From Candidatus Blautia faecipullorum (GTDB lineage: Bacteria; Bacillota; Clostridia; Lachnospirales; Lachnospiraceae), in contig DXEG01000041.1 of assembly GCA_019115125.1 (NCBI GenBank), forward strand, positions 1-64,000: a stretch of DNA of 64,000 bases, written 5' to 3'. This document shows, in pieces, positions 1 through 8,161 of the stretch. The first letter of the stretch is position 1. Every line of letters starts with the position of its first letter. The notes beneath the pieces are model-generated. The model ran no database searches. It was given only the letters and a program-made list of their open reading frames with translations, and was not told where the DNA came from. The translations under genes and the position numbers were made by a program.

Positions 1-367
1 GCCTTACAGAATAACGGCTTCCAAACGCATTATCCGCAATATCCTCCCAAGACATAAAATGTATGTACCTGCAATTCAGGACGATCATATATCTATCTGT
101 CTTAAGGTCATTGATCTCCCTTGACACCTTCATCTTAAATTCAATAAGCTCTGCTATCTGCTTATCAATTTTTCGATCCATCTCGTCTATGCATCCATAT
201 AAAGAACCATATTTATCAATATTTCGGCTGCTCTGTACCCGTTCCCCTTCCGCAGCACATCCCCCCAAAGAAAAAAGCATCTCTCTCATGCTTTCTTTAT
301 CCCTGCATAAATTGGAAATCTCTGTTTGTTTATGTCTAACCTGTTCCAAATACTCTTTTGCCGTCAT
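1..367 (-). CDS. DUF1492-like phage protein, partial at left edge
   Basis: The minus-strand frame opens with ATG at 367 behind a strong AGGAGG site and stays open to base 1, so the C-terminus is outside the window. The protein begins MTAKEYLEQVRHKQTEI and later has a conserved segment around YMIVLNCRYIHFMSWEDIA. This matches the DUF1492 / ArpU-like phage proteins, helical proteins with a sigma-like C-terminal helix-turn-helix usually placed at the end of the early region and thought to control late transcription. It is the most downstream early gene seen here. Function is inferred from family and place; the HTH end is not visible. Confidence 0.7.
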   Translation of the reverse strand, partial: MTAKEYLEQVRHKQTEISNLCRDKESMREMLFSLGGCAAEGERVQSSRNIDKYGSLYGCIDEMDRKIDKQIAELIEFKMKVSREINDLKTDRYMIVLNCRYIHFMSWEDIADNAFGSRYSVR

Positions 368-395
368 AAAAAGCCCCTCCTGAACAAATCTTTCA

Positions 396-486
396 TTGAC
401 AATTGAAGACATCCTAAATATAATTAGGATAACCCCTTATTTGTGAGCCTTTGTCTGATTTTTCAGGCGGGGCTTCTTTTCTTTTT
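396..486 (+). ncRNA. Candidate small RNA: consensus promoter, operator, terminator
   Basis: On the plus strand TTGACA (396-401) and TATAAT (419-424) are separated by exactly 17 bp. An inverted repeat, ATCCTAA/TTAGGAT (411-417 and 424-430), covers the -10 box and looks like an operator. From a start near 431 a transcript of about 50 nt would run into a hairpin (445-449/471-475 and 454-458/463-467) followed by a T-rich run to about 486. No ORF fits in it. It runs against the surrounding minus-strand phage genes, so it would be antisense to the intergenic part of their transcript. Transcription is not shown. Confidence 0.4.
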
Positions 487-489
487 AAA

Positions 490-843
490 TCACCTTCCCC
501 CATGCCGATACGGCCTTTTGCGGTTGAACTCATTCTTCTCTTCCAGATATTTTTCAATATCAATTCCCTCATGTCCGCAATAATCCAGAATCCTTAAAAT
601 TACATCTGCCAGCTCAAATGGAATCCCATGAGGTGCATGATTCTCATAATATACTTCTCCAGGATCCCTTCCTTTCCTGTATTCTTCCAGTGCCTCAGAT
701 AATTCTGAATGGCATAACGCAATCACTTCCGGGAACGAAGGACTGTCCATCCACCATCCATGATCGACAGCTACCTGATGAACGTCTTCCGCAAATTCAT
801 TTAATCTCATTCTGTTCTTTTTTTCATTTTTCAGCCCACACAT
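490..843 (-). CDS. MazG-like nucleotide pyrophosphohydrolase, phage
   Basis: A 117-aa protein with the all-alpha NTP-PPase signature: SELSEALEEYRKG near residues 47-59 carries metal-binding acids, and ELADVILRILDYCG near residues 77-90 supplies the second acidic helix. Phage MazG-like enzymes hydrolyse (d)NTPs and may clean nucleotide pools or alter alarmone levels. The ATG at 843 is chosen because AGGAGG lies 11 nt upstream; a second in-frame Met at 810 has no good site. The start overlaps the end of the upstream zinc-finger gene. A short EAxxE-type motif makes the family call fairly secure; the substrate is unknown. Confidence 0.7.
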   Translation of the reverse strand: MCGLKNEKKNRMRLNEFAEDVHQVAVDHGWWMDSPSFPEVIALCHSELSEALEEYRKGRDPGEVYYENHAPHGIPFELADVILRILDYCGHEGIDIEKYLEEKNEFNRKRPYRHGGR

Positions 844-1112
844 CTTTTCTTTTTCCTCCTGAACATTTGTGAAAACTCACATGTAGCAAAATGTGATATG
901 TATCCGTAACCGTCCGCCTGCTCCGACTCTTTTATAATTGTTCCTGTAACCACCTGGCCATTTGGAAGAACAATTCTGTCCTTGCCTCCTGCTTCTTCTT
1001 TGTAATACACAAAACCTGTATCACAAGGCATATTTTTTCCGGCCTTCGTCTTAATCCATAAAATCTGCTTTTTACATTTCGCACAAGTCCCATATTGATT
1101 ATATCCTGCCAT
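831..1112 (-). CDS. Small zinc-finger-like phage protein
   Basis: A 93-aa protein whose N-terminus has CAKCKKQILWIKT (a CxxC zinc knuckle) and a later Cys (MPCDTG). A C-terminal HFATCEFS could complete a metal site. Phage early regions often carry such single-ribbon proteins of unknown role beside replication genes. AGAGGAG precedes the ATG at 1112, and its end overlaps the MazG-like gene start, so the two are translationally linked. No more specific function can be supported. Confidence 0.6.
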   Translation of the reverse strand: MAGYNQYGTCAKCKKQILWIKTKAGKNMPCDTGFVYYKEEAGGKDRIVLPNGQVVTGTIIKESEQADGYGYISHFATCEFSQMFRRKKKRCVG

Positions 1113-1160
1113 GTTCTTTCTCCTCTTTATTATTTCTTCTGATACGTTCCTCTCAACCTC

Positions 1161-1769
1161 TTATTCTTCATATCCGTAATCGTCCATATCCTCCTCTGAA
1201 ACCTCCGTACCGCCCCAGGCACCGTCTGTATCTATTTCCTCCTTAGTTTCTTCAATCTCATTGTTATCATCGTCAAAATCACCGTTTTCGGGATCCTCCT
1301 CCCCAACTCCGGTCTCCGGCATACAGGCCAGATCAGGAAGCGCCGTCACATCATTTACAATCTCTTTTGCAGTCCCGTTTACAATATCCTGAAAATCTTC
1401 ATCAAAGATACTTCTCTGCCCTCCTTCAGAAGCATGCCGCAGCACATACCGTTCTAATTCATCATCATACACCAGCTTCATTCCCGTAACCTTTTTCCCG
1501 TCAAAACTATCTTTCACCGGAACCGAAGTTGTGACTTTGTACCGGATCACAGGTTTGCTAATCTTAATCGTCTTATCACCGTTCCCCTCTCTATCTGGGA
1601 GAAAATCTGTGATCATATTGATATCTACTTTTAAAGTGATACTTCCCTCATCAGAATCATTCTTCTCCATTTTTTGGAACAATTTCTGTAAAAGAAAGTC
1701 AAAATCCTCTCTGGCGTTCCTTAAAACATTACTATCCAATGTAATTTCTTCATAATTTTTAAATTCCAT
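1161..1769 (-). CDS. Acidic hypothetical phage protein
   Basis: A 202-aa protein with an unremarkable N-terminal 150 residues (MEFKNYEEITLDSN...) and a very acidic tail rich in E, D and N from about residue 150, ending EEDMDDYGYEE. The ribosome site AAGGAGG stands upstream of the ATG at 1769. It lies between RusA and the zinc-finger protein on the same strand, so it probably belongs to the phage replication/recombination operon. Acidic tails like this are often used by phage proteins to contact SSB-type or DNA-mimic targets, but that is only a suggestion. I do not recognise the family. Confidence 0.6.
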   Translation of the reverse strand: MEFKNYEEITLDSNVLRNAREDFDFLLQKLFQKMEKNDSDEGSITLKVDINMITDFLPDREGNGDKTIKISKPVIRYKVTTSVPVKDSFDGKKVTGMKLVYDDELERYVLRHASEGGQRSIFDEDFQDIVNGTAKEIVNDVTALPDLACMPETGVGEEDPENGDFDDDNNEIEETKEEIDTDGAWGGTEVSEEDMDDYGYEE

Positions 1770-1809
1770 TCCTGTCCTGCCCTCCTTATTTGATTATTTA
1801 TTTGATTAT

Positions 1810-2241
1810 TTATTTAACTATCTGCACAGGTATCTCCAGAATCCTGACTTCCACCCTCGGCGTATCCGAATAAAACTTTCTGCACTGGCAGTCTACAATC
1901 TGTGTATCATCCCTGTACGCCACCTGATTCAAGCTATCTGCAATAACCTTTACTACATTATCCATATCCGGCTTTTTGGTTGGTCTGACAATCCCGTCAC
2001 GCATCAAGGCTTTCACCTTTTTAGATTTACTTTTCGGGATAGAATAATATGCCTTTATCCGCATATCTAACATGGCATCATCCGAAAAACGGGCATTCCT
2101 GCACTGGCTCATATATTCCATATGCACCAACGATTCATAGTTTACAGTATCCTTAGGCGTAACCGCCTTGCCCGTATTCGGCATAAACCGTGGTCTTCCC
2201 TTTCCCTTTGGTTCTCCATATACCGTAAAGTTAATTTCCAT
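1810..2241 (-). CDS. rusA: RusA-family Holliday junction resolvase
   Basis: The protein starts MEINFTVYGEPKGKGRPRF, the typical RusA N-terminus, and contains TKKPDMDNVVKVIADSLN with the conserved DxDN-type acids that bind catalytic metal, then YRDDTQIVDC. RusA enzymes are dimeric nucleases that cut four-way junctions symmetrically and process phage recombination intermediates. I use the ATG at 2241 (143 aa), with AAAGGA upstream; a longer frame would begin at 2331 but would overlap most of the preceding gene. Neighbours (DnaC, DnaD-like, HerA, PD-(D/E)XK) fit a replication/recombination module. Confidence 0.85.
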   Translation of the reverse strand: MEINFTVYGEPKGKGRPRFMPNTGKAVTPKDTVNYESLVHMEYMSQCRNARFSDDAMLDMRIKAYYSIPKSKSKKVKALMRDGIVRPTKKPDMDNVVKVIADSLNQVAYRDDTQIVDCQCRKFYSDTPRVEVRILEIPVQIVK

Positions 2242-2524
2242 TTCGTCCAATCCTTTCATATTGCCTTTGAAAATCTTTTTTCTTACATGGCATAATTTTT
2301 CCGTTCCGGTCCTTAATAATGTAATCCCCATTTTTTATACACATCTTTCCATAACAAGTATCTATTGTGCAGCCATATACATGAACAGCACCATCTATGA
2401 TACTTCTTTCAATAGAAACCACCTCATTCTGTAATGCCTTGATAAACCAGCCCGGCGCGATTATCTCAGCATCTGGCCCAAAACAAAACGCCTCCACAAC
2501 TGCAGTCTTTCTCTGATATTTCAT
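2231..2524 (-). CDS. Small conserved phage protein, MKYxxKxxVVEAF type
   Basis: A 97-aa protein beginning MKYQRKTAVVEAFCFGPDAE, a recurring N-terminus of small phage proteins of unknown role. The start at 2524 has AGAGG seven bases upstream; an upstream frame extension to 2581 overlaps the XRE gene and lacks a ribosome site. It overlaps the start of rusA slightly, so translation is probably coupled. The central segment (IVGAVHVYGCTID-like, with IIDGAVHVYG) suggests a small beta-rich fold. No function can be assigned. Confidence 0.6.
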   Translation of the reverse strand: MKYQRKTAVVEAFCFGPDAEIIAPGWFIKALQNEVVSIERSIIDGAVHVYGCTIDTCYGKMCIKNGDYIIKDRNGKIMPCKKKDFQRQYERIGRNGN

Positions 2525-2534
2525 TGTATACCTC

Positions 2535-2942
2535 TTATTTGGAAGTATCCGCATTTTCTCCCGTATCGGTCGCATGGACAAAATATGTAACCGATTTTCC
2601 GGTCGGTGTGCTCTTCCGTTTGTGCTGCCCTACATCATAGCCATTAACCGCCAGAATTGTCATAACCTGTTTTCGGTCCTCCATGTTATAGATCCTCAAT
2701 TCTGTATCCCATTTTTTAGGCTTCGTTTTTTCCCGTGAGATACCATTCAATACCTCTTCCGGTTTTACCCCTCCGGCTTCCGCAATCTTGAAAAGCACAT
2801 CCACGGAAAAATTAACAGTCCCGTTTTCATATGCTCCAACCTGACTTTCGCTCTTTCCTATCCTTGTACCAAATTCCCTCTGCGTCAGGCCCATTTTCAT
2901 ACGGATATCTCTGATATTCCTTCCTATGTCCTTTCTTCCCAT
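2535..2942 (-). CDS. XRE-family helix-turn-helix protein
   Basis: The N-terminal 60 residues form a Cro/CI-type HTH: MGLTQREFGTRIGKSESQV gives the two helices and GAYENGTVNFSVDVL follows. The C-terminal half (ELRIYNMEDRKQVMTILAVNGYDVGQ) is unlike a dimerisation domain of CI and resembles small phage proteins of unknown role. Start chosen at ATG 2942; the frame can extend only to a TTG. It sits inside the replication operon rather than in the lysogeny switch, so it may tune early expression. Confidence 0.65.
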   Translation of the reverse strand: MGRKDIGRNIRDIRMKMGLTQREFGTRIGKSESQVGAYENGTVNFSVDVLFKIAEAGGVKPEEVLNGISREKTKPKKWDTELRIYNMEDRKQVMTILAVNGYDVGQHKRKSTPTGKSVTYFVHATDTGENADTSK

Positions 2943-2983
2943 TCTCAAAATATTCCTCCCTATTCTTTCTCATTTTTCCACTA

Positions 2984-3823
2984 TCATGTATCTGGGAAAT
3001 ATTCTTTCATCCTTTCCTGCCTGTGAACTGCTTTGACAATACGGAATGACGGACCCGACAGCTCCACAGGATGGCAATTTTCAAATATCCGGTCATAGAT
3101 CCTCCTGTACCGGATATCAGGATTCTTCATCATATCCTCAAAGGAAAGGTTTGTTGTAATGATCATTGGCTTATTTGTCCTAACCCTGCTGTCAATAGCG
3201 TTATACACCTTTTCTATCGCATAATCCGTATCCCTCTCCGCTCCGAAATCATCAAAGATTAATAACCGACTGCTGTTTAATGTTCGGAGGTACTGCCCTT
3301 CATCCTCCACACTCCTGAAATCCTGCAGCATCCTTACGAAAGATGTCATAACCACAGGAATTTTGTTTGCCAGCAGATTATTCGCAATACATGCAGCCGT
3401 ATAGCTCTTCCCTGTCCCTACAGCCCCATAGAACACAAGCCCTATATTATCCCTGTACATTTTCTTGAAATCCTGCACATATCTTTTGGCTATATTAAAT
3501 GCTTTCTCATTTCCCTCACGGACCATATAATCAGAAAACCTTGCGCTCTGATATTTGTTTTCCATCATAGAAGCATCCCTAAGCCTCCGGATCCGCTTCA
3601 TCTCTTCCTCATATTCCTCTTTACGCATCCGTTCCTTAATCTGCTCAGCCTGGCAGTCACAAATACACCACACCACTTTATCAAATAACCTGGAATGGAT
3701 TCTCTTTTGAAGAGGCTTCTTACATGTCCCGCAGTGCCACAGGCCATCCTCACCTATGTAATCCCCTTCTTTTGTATTCTGTGCTGCCTCCTCTCCAATC
3801 TGCAAAAAATTTGATATATTCAC
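2984..3823 (-). CDS. DnaC/IstB-type AAA+ helicase loader with N-terminal zinc finger
   Basis: A 279-aa protein with a Cys cluster near residues 31-57 (CGTC and CICDC), Walker A GAVGTGKS at about 133-140 and Walker B LLIFDDFGAE near 186-195, followed by a sensor segment MIITTNLSF. This is the DnaC/DnaI loader pattern: an ATPase that places host DnaB-type helicase on phage DNA. It follows a DnaD-like initiator, the usual pairing in Firmicute siphophages. The start is GTG at 3823, overlapping the stop of a tiny upstream frame (GAGTGA), so it may be translated by coupling. Confidence 0.85.
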   Translation of the reverse strand: MNISNFLQIGEEAAQNTKEGDYIGEDGLWHCGTCKKPLQKRIHSRLFDKVVWCICDCQAEQIKERMRKEEYEEEMKRIRRLRDASMMENKYQSARFSDYMVREGNEKAFNIAKRYVQDFKKMYRDNIGLVFYGAVGTGKSYTAACIANNLLANKIPVVMTSFVRMLQDFRSVEDEGQYLRTLNSSRLLIFDDFGAERDTDYAIEKVYNAIDSRVRTNKPMIITTNLSFEDMMKNPDIRYRRIYDRIFENCHPVELSGPSFRIVKAVHRQERMKEYFPDT

Positions 3824-3885
3824 TCGATCATCCCCTGTCCATTCCTAATTACACAAAGCTTTGTATCCATGTCCGCCCTTTTCAT
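3820..3885 (-). CDS. Possible 21-aa leader ORF coupled to the DnaC-like gene
   Basis: ATG at 3885 with GGGGTG upstream opens a 21-codon frame whose TGA overlaps the GTG start of the helicase loader. Such overlapping short frames can raise translation of a downstream gene that has a weak start. The peptide is basic near its start and otherwise featureless. It could equally be chance in a 96-base gap. Confidence 0.25.
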   Translation of the reverse strand: MKRADMDTKLCVIRNGQGMIE

Positions 3886-3919
3886 ATCACCCCAGCCCCT
3901 TTTCTGTTTCTTCTTAAAC

Positions 3920-4672
3920 TTACAGATACTTTTTAAAATCCACCTCTCCATGCCCCTCACTTTCCGGCAAGCCCCTCGGCGCCGCTTTTGGCAGATACTC
4001 CAAAAACGGAGTGCTATCCCCCAGAAAGGTCTTAGCCAGCTTGATATACTTCTTTTCTTTCTGGCTTTTGACACATTCTTTCCTGTAATTCATTGCCGCA
4101 GAAGCCAGATCTTCATGTGTATATCCATCTCTAATTCGGTCTTTATATTTTGTGTATGCCATTCCTTTTCCATCTTTTTTAGGATAAATAGACCAGAATC
4201 TTTCAAACTCTTTTGAATACTTATCTCCCGATCTCCCCGCAGCTTCAGGACTATCCTCATCACCACCCTCCAGCTCTTCCATATCCACAATATCCCTGGC
4301 CCTGTCCACCTCACTAACAGGAATTCCATGCGTAGTCGAATATGAACCATTTTCTGTAAGGAACAGCTTCATTTTATGTTCTATATATGAAGTCTCCGTA
4401 TACTTGTTCTGGCGAATGCAATTATGCATCCTCCAGTGTTTTATCACGATCACACCATCATCTATCACAAGAACAAACCGTTTTAGAATCAAGATATTCA
4501 GATCATCCTCACTGGCATTAATAGTCCGCATGATTGATTTCGGATTTCCTATAAATCCATCATCATCTGCTCGCATGTTTAAATGAAAATACAGGCACTG
4601 GCTGGATAAAGGCATTTCTAAAAAAGCATCACTGTCTACGATCTTTTTGGTAAACATCCTCTTCTGGGCCAT
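3920..4672 (-). CDS. Phage replisome organizer, DnaD-like
   Basis: A 250-aa protein starting MAQKRMFTKKIVDSDAFLEMPLSSQCLYFHLNMRADDDGFI, the winged-helix N-terminus typical of phage replisome organizers. The C-terminal part FERFWSIYPKKDGKGMAYTKYKDRI is a DnaB/DnaD-type segment. These proteins bind the phage origin and recruit DnaC-like loaders and host helicase. It is immediately upstream of the DnaC-like gene. A basic-acidic linker (EELEGGDEDSPEAAGRSGDK) joins the two domains. The start at 4672 has AAGGA about 12 nt upstream, a long but usable spacing. Confidence 0.8.
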   Translation of the reverse strand: MAQKRMFTKKIVDSDAFLEMPLSSQCLYFHLNMRADDDGFIGNPKSIMRTINASEDDLNILILKRFVLVIDDGVIVIKHWRMHNCIRQNKYTETSYIEHKMKLFLTENGSYSTTHGIPVSEVDRARDIVDMEELEGGDEDSPEAAGRSGDKYSKEFERFWSIYPKKDGKGMAYTKYKDRIRDGYTHEDLASAAMNYRKECVKSQKEKKYIKLAKTFLGDSTPFLEYLPKAAPRGLPESEGHGEVDFKKYL

Positions 4673-4687
4673 ATTTCACTTGCATCC

Positions 4688-6253
4688 TTATCCTTCAATA
4701 TATTTCTGTGTGACATTCTCCACATCCAGTACGCCATATGTTTTCCATCTGTCCCAGAAAGCAATCGTTCTGGACTGCGGCCGCTCTTCTGCCAGAGAGA
4801 CATGAATTTTTAAAGGAATCGGCACGCTGTCCCCAATTACAAGAACATCCCCCGGCGCGAACATAGTTGTATCATCTATCATACTTTCGCTTCCATCCGG
4901 GATCATACCCTTGATCATAGATTTATCATTTTCATTGTTCATCTTTCCGACAATAAAATTTGCGCACTGAGCCATAATGGTTTTATTCAGTTCTGATGGT
5001 CTCTGGCTGGCCACAAATAAGGTAGTCCCAAATTTCCTCCCCTCTTTTGCAATATTTTCAAATATCTCTACCATCCGTTTTTGTGATGCCGATAACTGAT
5101 AATTATCCGGGATATATACATGTGCCTCATCACAAACAATTGTGATCGGACAGACCTCCTCTGGCCTATACTCCCTCTGTATCTCATATACCAGCTTCGT
5201 AATTACCCCAATAATCGGGATCGCCACATCATGGGGAATTTCGGACAGATCAACATTTTTCACTGGCATATCATTCTTCATAATATTTTTGATAAACTCA
5301 TAAAGATATTCCTGCCCTCCGGCATTATAAAATAAAAATCTGTATCTCTGATCTGCCATCTTATCTACCAGCATATTTACAACACTGGTCAATTTCCCGT
5401 TATAATCTCCTTTGGTAACTTTCTGCATCCCCGCTTTGTCACCGGATTTGTAGACCTCTCCAGTCGCCACCATTTCCTCATTCAGAAATTTCATCAGCTT
5501 CACAAACTTTACATAATCAAAATATACAGGTTTGTTTTCCTTTCCATTGTCACATACTTTGTAATAGCATTTTCGCAATGCCGTCATTGCAACCGTCGCA
5601 GATTCCTCTTTTATTTTCAAGATATTCGAAATCATGTCATTGAACCCAAACATCCAGATTGGAAAAGGAACCCGTTCTCCTATTGCAATATTTCTGGCAT
5701 AAGAAAGGTTTCTGTATTCTCCATGAATATCAAACACAATGACATTTGCCCCAGGCAGCCTGCTCACCTGTTCCAGAATCTTTGCAACTGTCTCTGATTT
5801 CCCTGCTCCTGTATTTCCTAACACACATGCATGTCTCTGAAAGAATTTGTTCCCGTCCACATATGCCGGACAATGATAAGCCGTATACTCGCCAAGCTGA
5901 AAACCATTATCTTTATACTTCCCAAGCATAGTTGAAAACTCTTCTGCCTCAATTTTCTTTGCACTCACCTTCATAGTTGGGTATCGGTCAATAGCCTTTA
6001 TAAAAGCCCCCTTCTTTACAGTCCCCAGAATAGAGCACTCCAGCATTTTTACACTGCCACTCTCAGTAATATAATCATTCTCTCCTAAAAAACTGTCCTC
6101 CTCTGAAACTGTATCGGTCAGAGATTTTACTGCTGTGACCAGCTCCACATCCCCATCTGATACAGATACCAAGTCATTAATCCTGATATCATCAAATTCT
6201 TTATAATCTGACCGTATTTGGACTTTATCGCCCATGATCCTGATTAATTTCAT
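4688..6253 (-). CDS. HerA-type hexameric ATPase, phage-encoded
   Basis: A 521-aa protein with an N-terminal beta-barrel-like region (VQIRSDYKEFDDIRINDLVSV), Walker A GNTGAGKS at about 146-153, a FDIHGEYR segment after it, Walker B VCDEAHV near 374-380 and the arginine-finger/sensor region ASQRPSELNKTIMAQCANFIV. This arrangement is that of HerA/DUF87 DNA translocases, which in archaea work with the NurA nuclease in end resection. Here it is followed on the same transcript by replication genes and preceded by a PD-(D/E)XK nuclease. The ATG at 6253 has GGAGG ten bases upstream; a GTG at 6262 has no room for a site. HerA is unusual in a temperate phage early region. Confidence 0.8.
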   Translation of the reverse strand: MKLIRIMGDKVQIRSDYKEFDDIRINDLVSVSDGDVELVTAVKSLTDTVSEEDSFLGENDYITESGSVKMLECSILGTVKKGAFIKAIDRYPTMKVSAKKIEAEEFSTMLGKYKDNGFQLGEYTAYHCPAYVDGNKFFQRHACVLGNTGAGKSETVAKILEQVSRLPGANVIVFDIHGEYRNLSYARNIAIGERVPFPIWMFGFNDMISNILKIKEESATVAMTALRKCYYKVCDNGKENKPVYFDYVKFVKLMKFLNEEMVATGEVYKSGDKAGMQKVTKGDYNGKLTSVVNMLVDKMADQRYRFLFYNAGGQEYLYEFIKNIMKNDMPVKNVDLSEIPHDVAIPIIGVITKLVYEIQREYRPEEVCPITIVCDEAHVYIPDNYQLSASQKRMVEIFENIAKEGRKFGTTLFVASQRPSELNKTIMAQCANFIVGKMNNENDKSMIKGMIPDGSESMIDDTTMFAPGDVLVIGDSVPIPLKIHVSLAEERPQSRTIAFWDRWKTYGVLDVENVTQKYIEG

Positions 6254-6258
6254 ATTTT

Positions 6259-6996
6259 TCACGCCTCCAGCAATTCATTATAATTTCTTACTCTCGCCTG
6301 CTTTATACTCTTGCAGTAATCACATTCTCCACATCTGCAAGGTTCTCTATATCCGGCCTTTATTTCAGCATACTGGCCTATATTCTGTTCAATCTCCCTT
6401 AAAGCCATATCCAATGTAGACTGCGGTATCTGCCATATATCACGATCCATCACCTTTTCTTTGGTCACCACCGCCAGATAAAATGGCAGCTTTTCCCCAG
6501 TGACGATCTCCACTCCTTTTTGGTAAACAGCTCCTTGCAGGTCATACCGCCAGAAAGGAATTGTTCTCATGTTTGCAACAACCTTCAAATCTGTAATGCA
6601 TTTCCCTGCCATATAACTATCCAGTTTAGCTTTCCACTTCACACCGAATAATTCAAATTCAAAGATTTTTTGCTTCTCACCTCCCATGAAATCCATAAAC
6701 TTCTTATCTGTTTTCACCGTTTCAATAATCTGGTTTGCCCTTCGGAACTCTGCCCGCAATTCCTTTTTTCTGGTAAAGACGGCCGGATTCTCCTTTATAA
6801 AATTTTCCAACGTCCCTTCAAAAAAAGCATCTACAAAGGAACCAATCAGAATCGCCCTTGTCACCGGCCTTTTATATTCTCCACGCAGTTCCGCCATAGC
6901 TTGTGCCTCACATCTCATAAAAGATTTGTACTGTGAAACGGAGAAATAGTTCCAGTTCGACTTTTCAGAATAATAATTTTCCTGATTAAGCTTCAT
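6259..6996 (-). CDS. PD-(D/E)XK exonuclease with C-terminal Cys cluster (DUF3799/RecE-like)
   Basis: A 245-aa protein with SVSQYKSFMRCEAQA near 19-33, GSFVDAFFEG near 52-61, and the nuclease core KLDSYMAGKCITDLKVV where D126, D136 and K138 give the D...DxK triad. The C-terminus has CRCGECDYC, four cysteines that could hold an Fe-S cluster or zinc, as in AddB-like and phage RecE-type nucleases. Such enzymes resect double-strand ends 5' to 3' and hand DNA to an annealing protein. The ATG overlaps the end of the 292-aa gene upstream, so the pair is coupled, consistent with an exonuclease/annealase module. Confidence 0.8.
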   Translation of the reverse strand: MKLNQENYYSEKSNWNYFSVSQYKSFMRCEAQAMAELRGEYKRPVTRAILIGSFVDAFFEGTLENFIKENPAVFTRKKELRAEFRRANQIIETVKTDKKFMDFMGGEKQKIFEFELFGVKWKAKLDSYMAGKCITDLKVVANMRTIPFWRYDLQGAVYQKGVEIVTGEKLPFYLAVVTKEKVMDRDIWQIPQSTLDMALREIEQNIGQYAEIKAGYREPCRCGECDYCKSIKQARVRNYNELLEA

Positions 6997-7864
6997 TTAC
7001 CTCACCTTTTTCCTGCTTTTTACTATTCTTTTTAGGCTTCTCCCCGCTGAAGGGATCGCTGATTTCCTGATTATCCACAGGAACCGATAACTCAAAATAA
7101 TCCTCCCTTTTTGCCATTCCATCACGGATAGAGCTGTATACTTTTCTCAATCTGACCAGATCCCTCATGCTGAAAGCTTCTGATCCGCAGCCAATATATT
7201 TTTCAATGGCATTCAACGGTACCCCAAACTCTTTTTGAAAGATGGCCGCCATATCACGCACCAGATCAATGATCGGTTTCTCTTCCCCGTTAATTAAAGT
7301 CTCCTCACACTGTTTTACCGCCGCCTCTACGACATCCCCCGGGATAACCCCCAGGATACAGGCTCTCATCCTTCTTGCTCCCTGATTAGCAACCATCTCG
7401 TAAATATCTCTCGGATCAGTCAACGGAACATTTCCTTTTTTGGTACTTCTGATATGCGGGACACTAAAAATCTTTGTCTGCCTGGTATTTGTCTCCAAAT
7501 CCCATGCATAGGCCATAACATGACTTTCGCCGTTTTTCTGCTCCAGCTCCATAATCCCAAAATCAATGTTCCCCCAGTTCTGAGCGATTGCCTCAGCTAA
7601 CCGGATAGACGGACCAGTAACTTTCTGTCCTCCTCTTGGATACTCATACATAGCGCCTTCCGCAAGAGTTTTTCTTTTACATGCCCCTACAATCCGGTTA
7701 TAGGCTAACACCTGGTCTCTCGGAAACTTCTTTGCAATTACCATAGCCGCCTGGACTTCCTGGGCCTGCCTGGTAACCATCATCTCCGTCTGCACCGATC
7801 TCTGGCCTGATGCATGATTGTAATTGTCAATTGTTCTCCCATCAAAATTCATTACCTCATTCAT
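6986..7864 (-). CDS. Conserved phage protein, candidate single-strand annealing protein
   Basis: A 292-aa protein with conserved blocks AMVIAKKFPRDQVLAYNRIVGACKRKTLAEGAMYEYPRGG (read as separate motifs), GPSIRLAEAIAQNWGNIDFGI, YAWDLETNTRQTK and DPRDIYEMVANQGARRMRACILGVIPGDVVEAAV. It does not look like RecT, Erf, Redbeta or Sak by eye. Its gene overlaps the PD-(D/E)XK exonuclease, the place normally held by a RecT-type annealase, and the basic YEMVANQGARRMRA segment could bind DNA. The annealase role is therefore inference from position. The C-terminus is Lys-rich. Family membership as a widespread phage protein is from memory of similar sequences. Confidence 0.6.
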   Translation of the reverse strand: MNEVMNFDGRTIDNYNHASGQRSVQTEMMVTRQAQEVQAAMVIAKKFPRDQVLAYNRIVGACKRKTLAEGAMYEYPRGGQKVTGPSIRLAEAIAQNWGNIDFGIMELEQKNGESHVMAYAWDLETNTRQTKIFSVPHIRSTKKGNVPLTDPRDIYEMVANQGARRMRACILGVIPGDVVEAAVKQCEETLINGEEKPIIDLVRDMAAIFQKEFGVPLNAIEKYIGCGSEAFSMRDLVRLRKVYSSIRDGMAKREDYFELSVPVDNQEISDPFSGEKPKKNSKKQEKGEVNEA

Positions 7865-7933
7865 GTTGTGCCTTCCTCCTTACTACTAAAAAAATTTTAT
7901 GTAAATCAACAGTTCCTAAACAAAAGCTTTCTT

Positions 7934-8161
7934 TTAAATCAGAACACCCATAACTGCCTGGGCTACTGAATTTATGGTTTTGCTGAACACATACTCCCTT
8001 ATTACATCTGAAAGCAGACAGGGAATATAAATTTCTGCATTTCCCGTTTTCTCTGCTTTTCTTTCCGCATATGCGATCAGCGAATCAAACTCCTGATCAT
8101 CTACTTTCCAACCATTTTTTTCACACTCAGCTCTTACTTTTACATACTCCTCACAAATCAT
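7934..8161 (-). CDS. Small hypothetical phage protein
   Basis: A 75-aa protein (MICEEYVKVRAECEKNGWKV...) with a helical, acidic N-terminal half and a more hydrophobic C-terminus. Its ATG overlaps the stop of the upstream membrane-protein gene (ATGA), showing tight coupling in the early operon. No motif is recognised. Confidence 0.5.
   Translation of the reverse strand: MICEEYVKVRAECEKNGWKVDDQEFDSLIAYAERKAEKTGNAEIYIPCLLSDVIREYVFSKTINSVAQAVMGVLI

Noticed and set aside
63-383. A plus-strand 106-codon frame at the left edge
   Set aside because: The minus strand encodes a recognisable DUF1492-type protein over the same bases.
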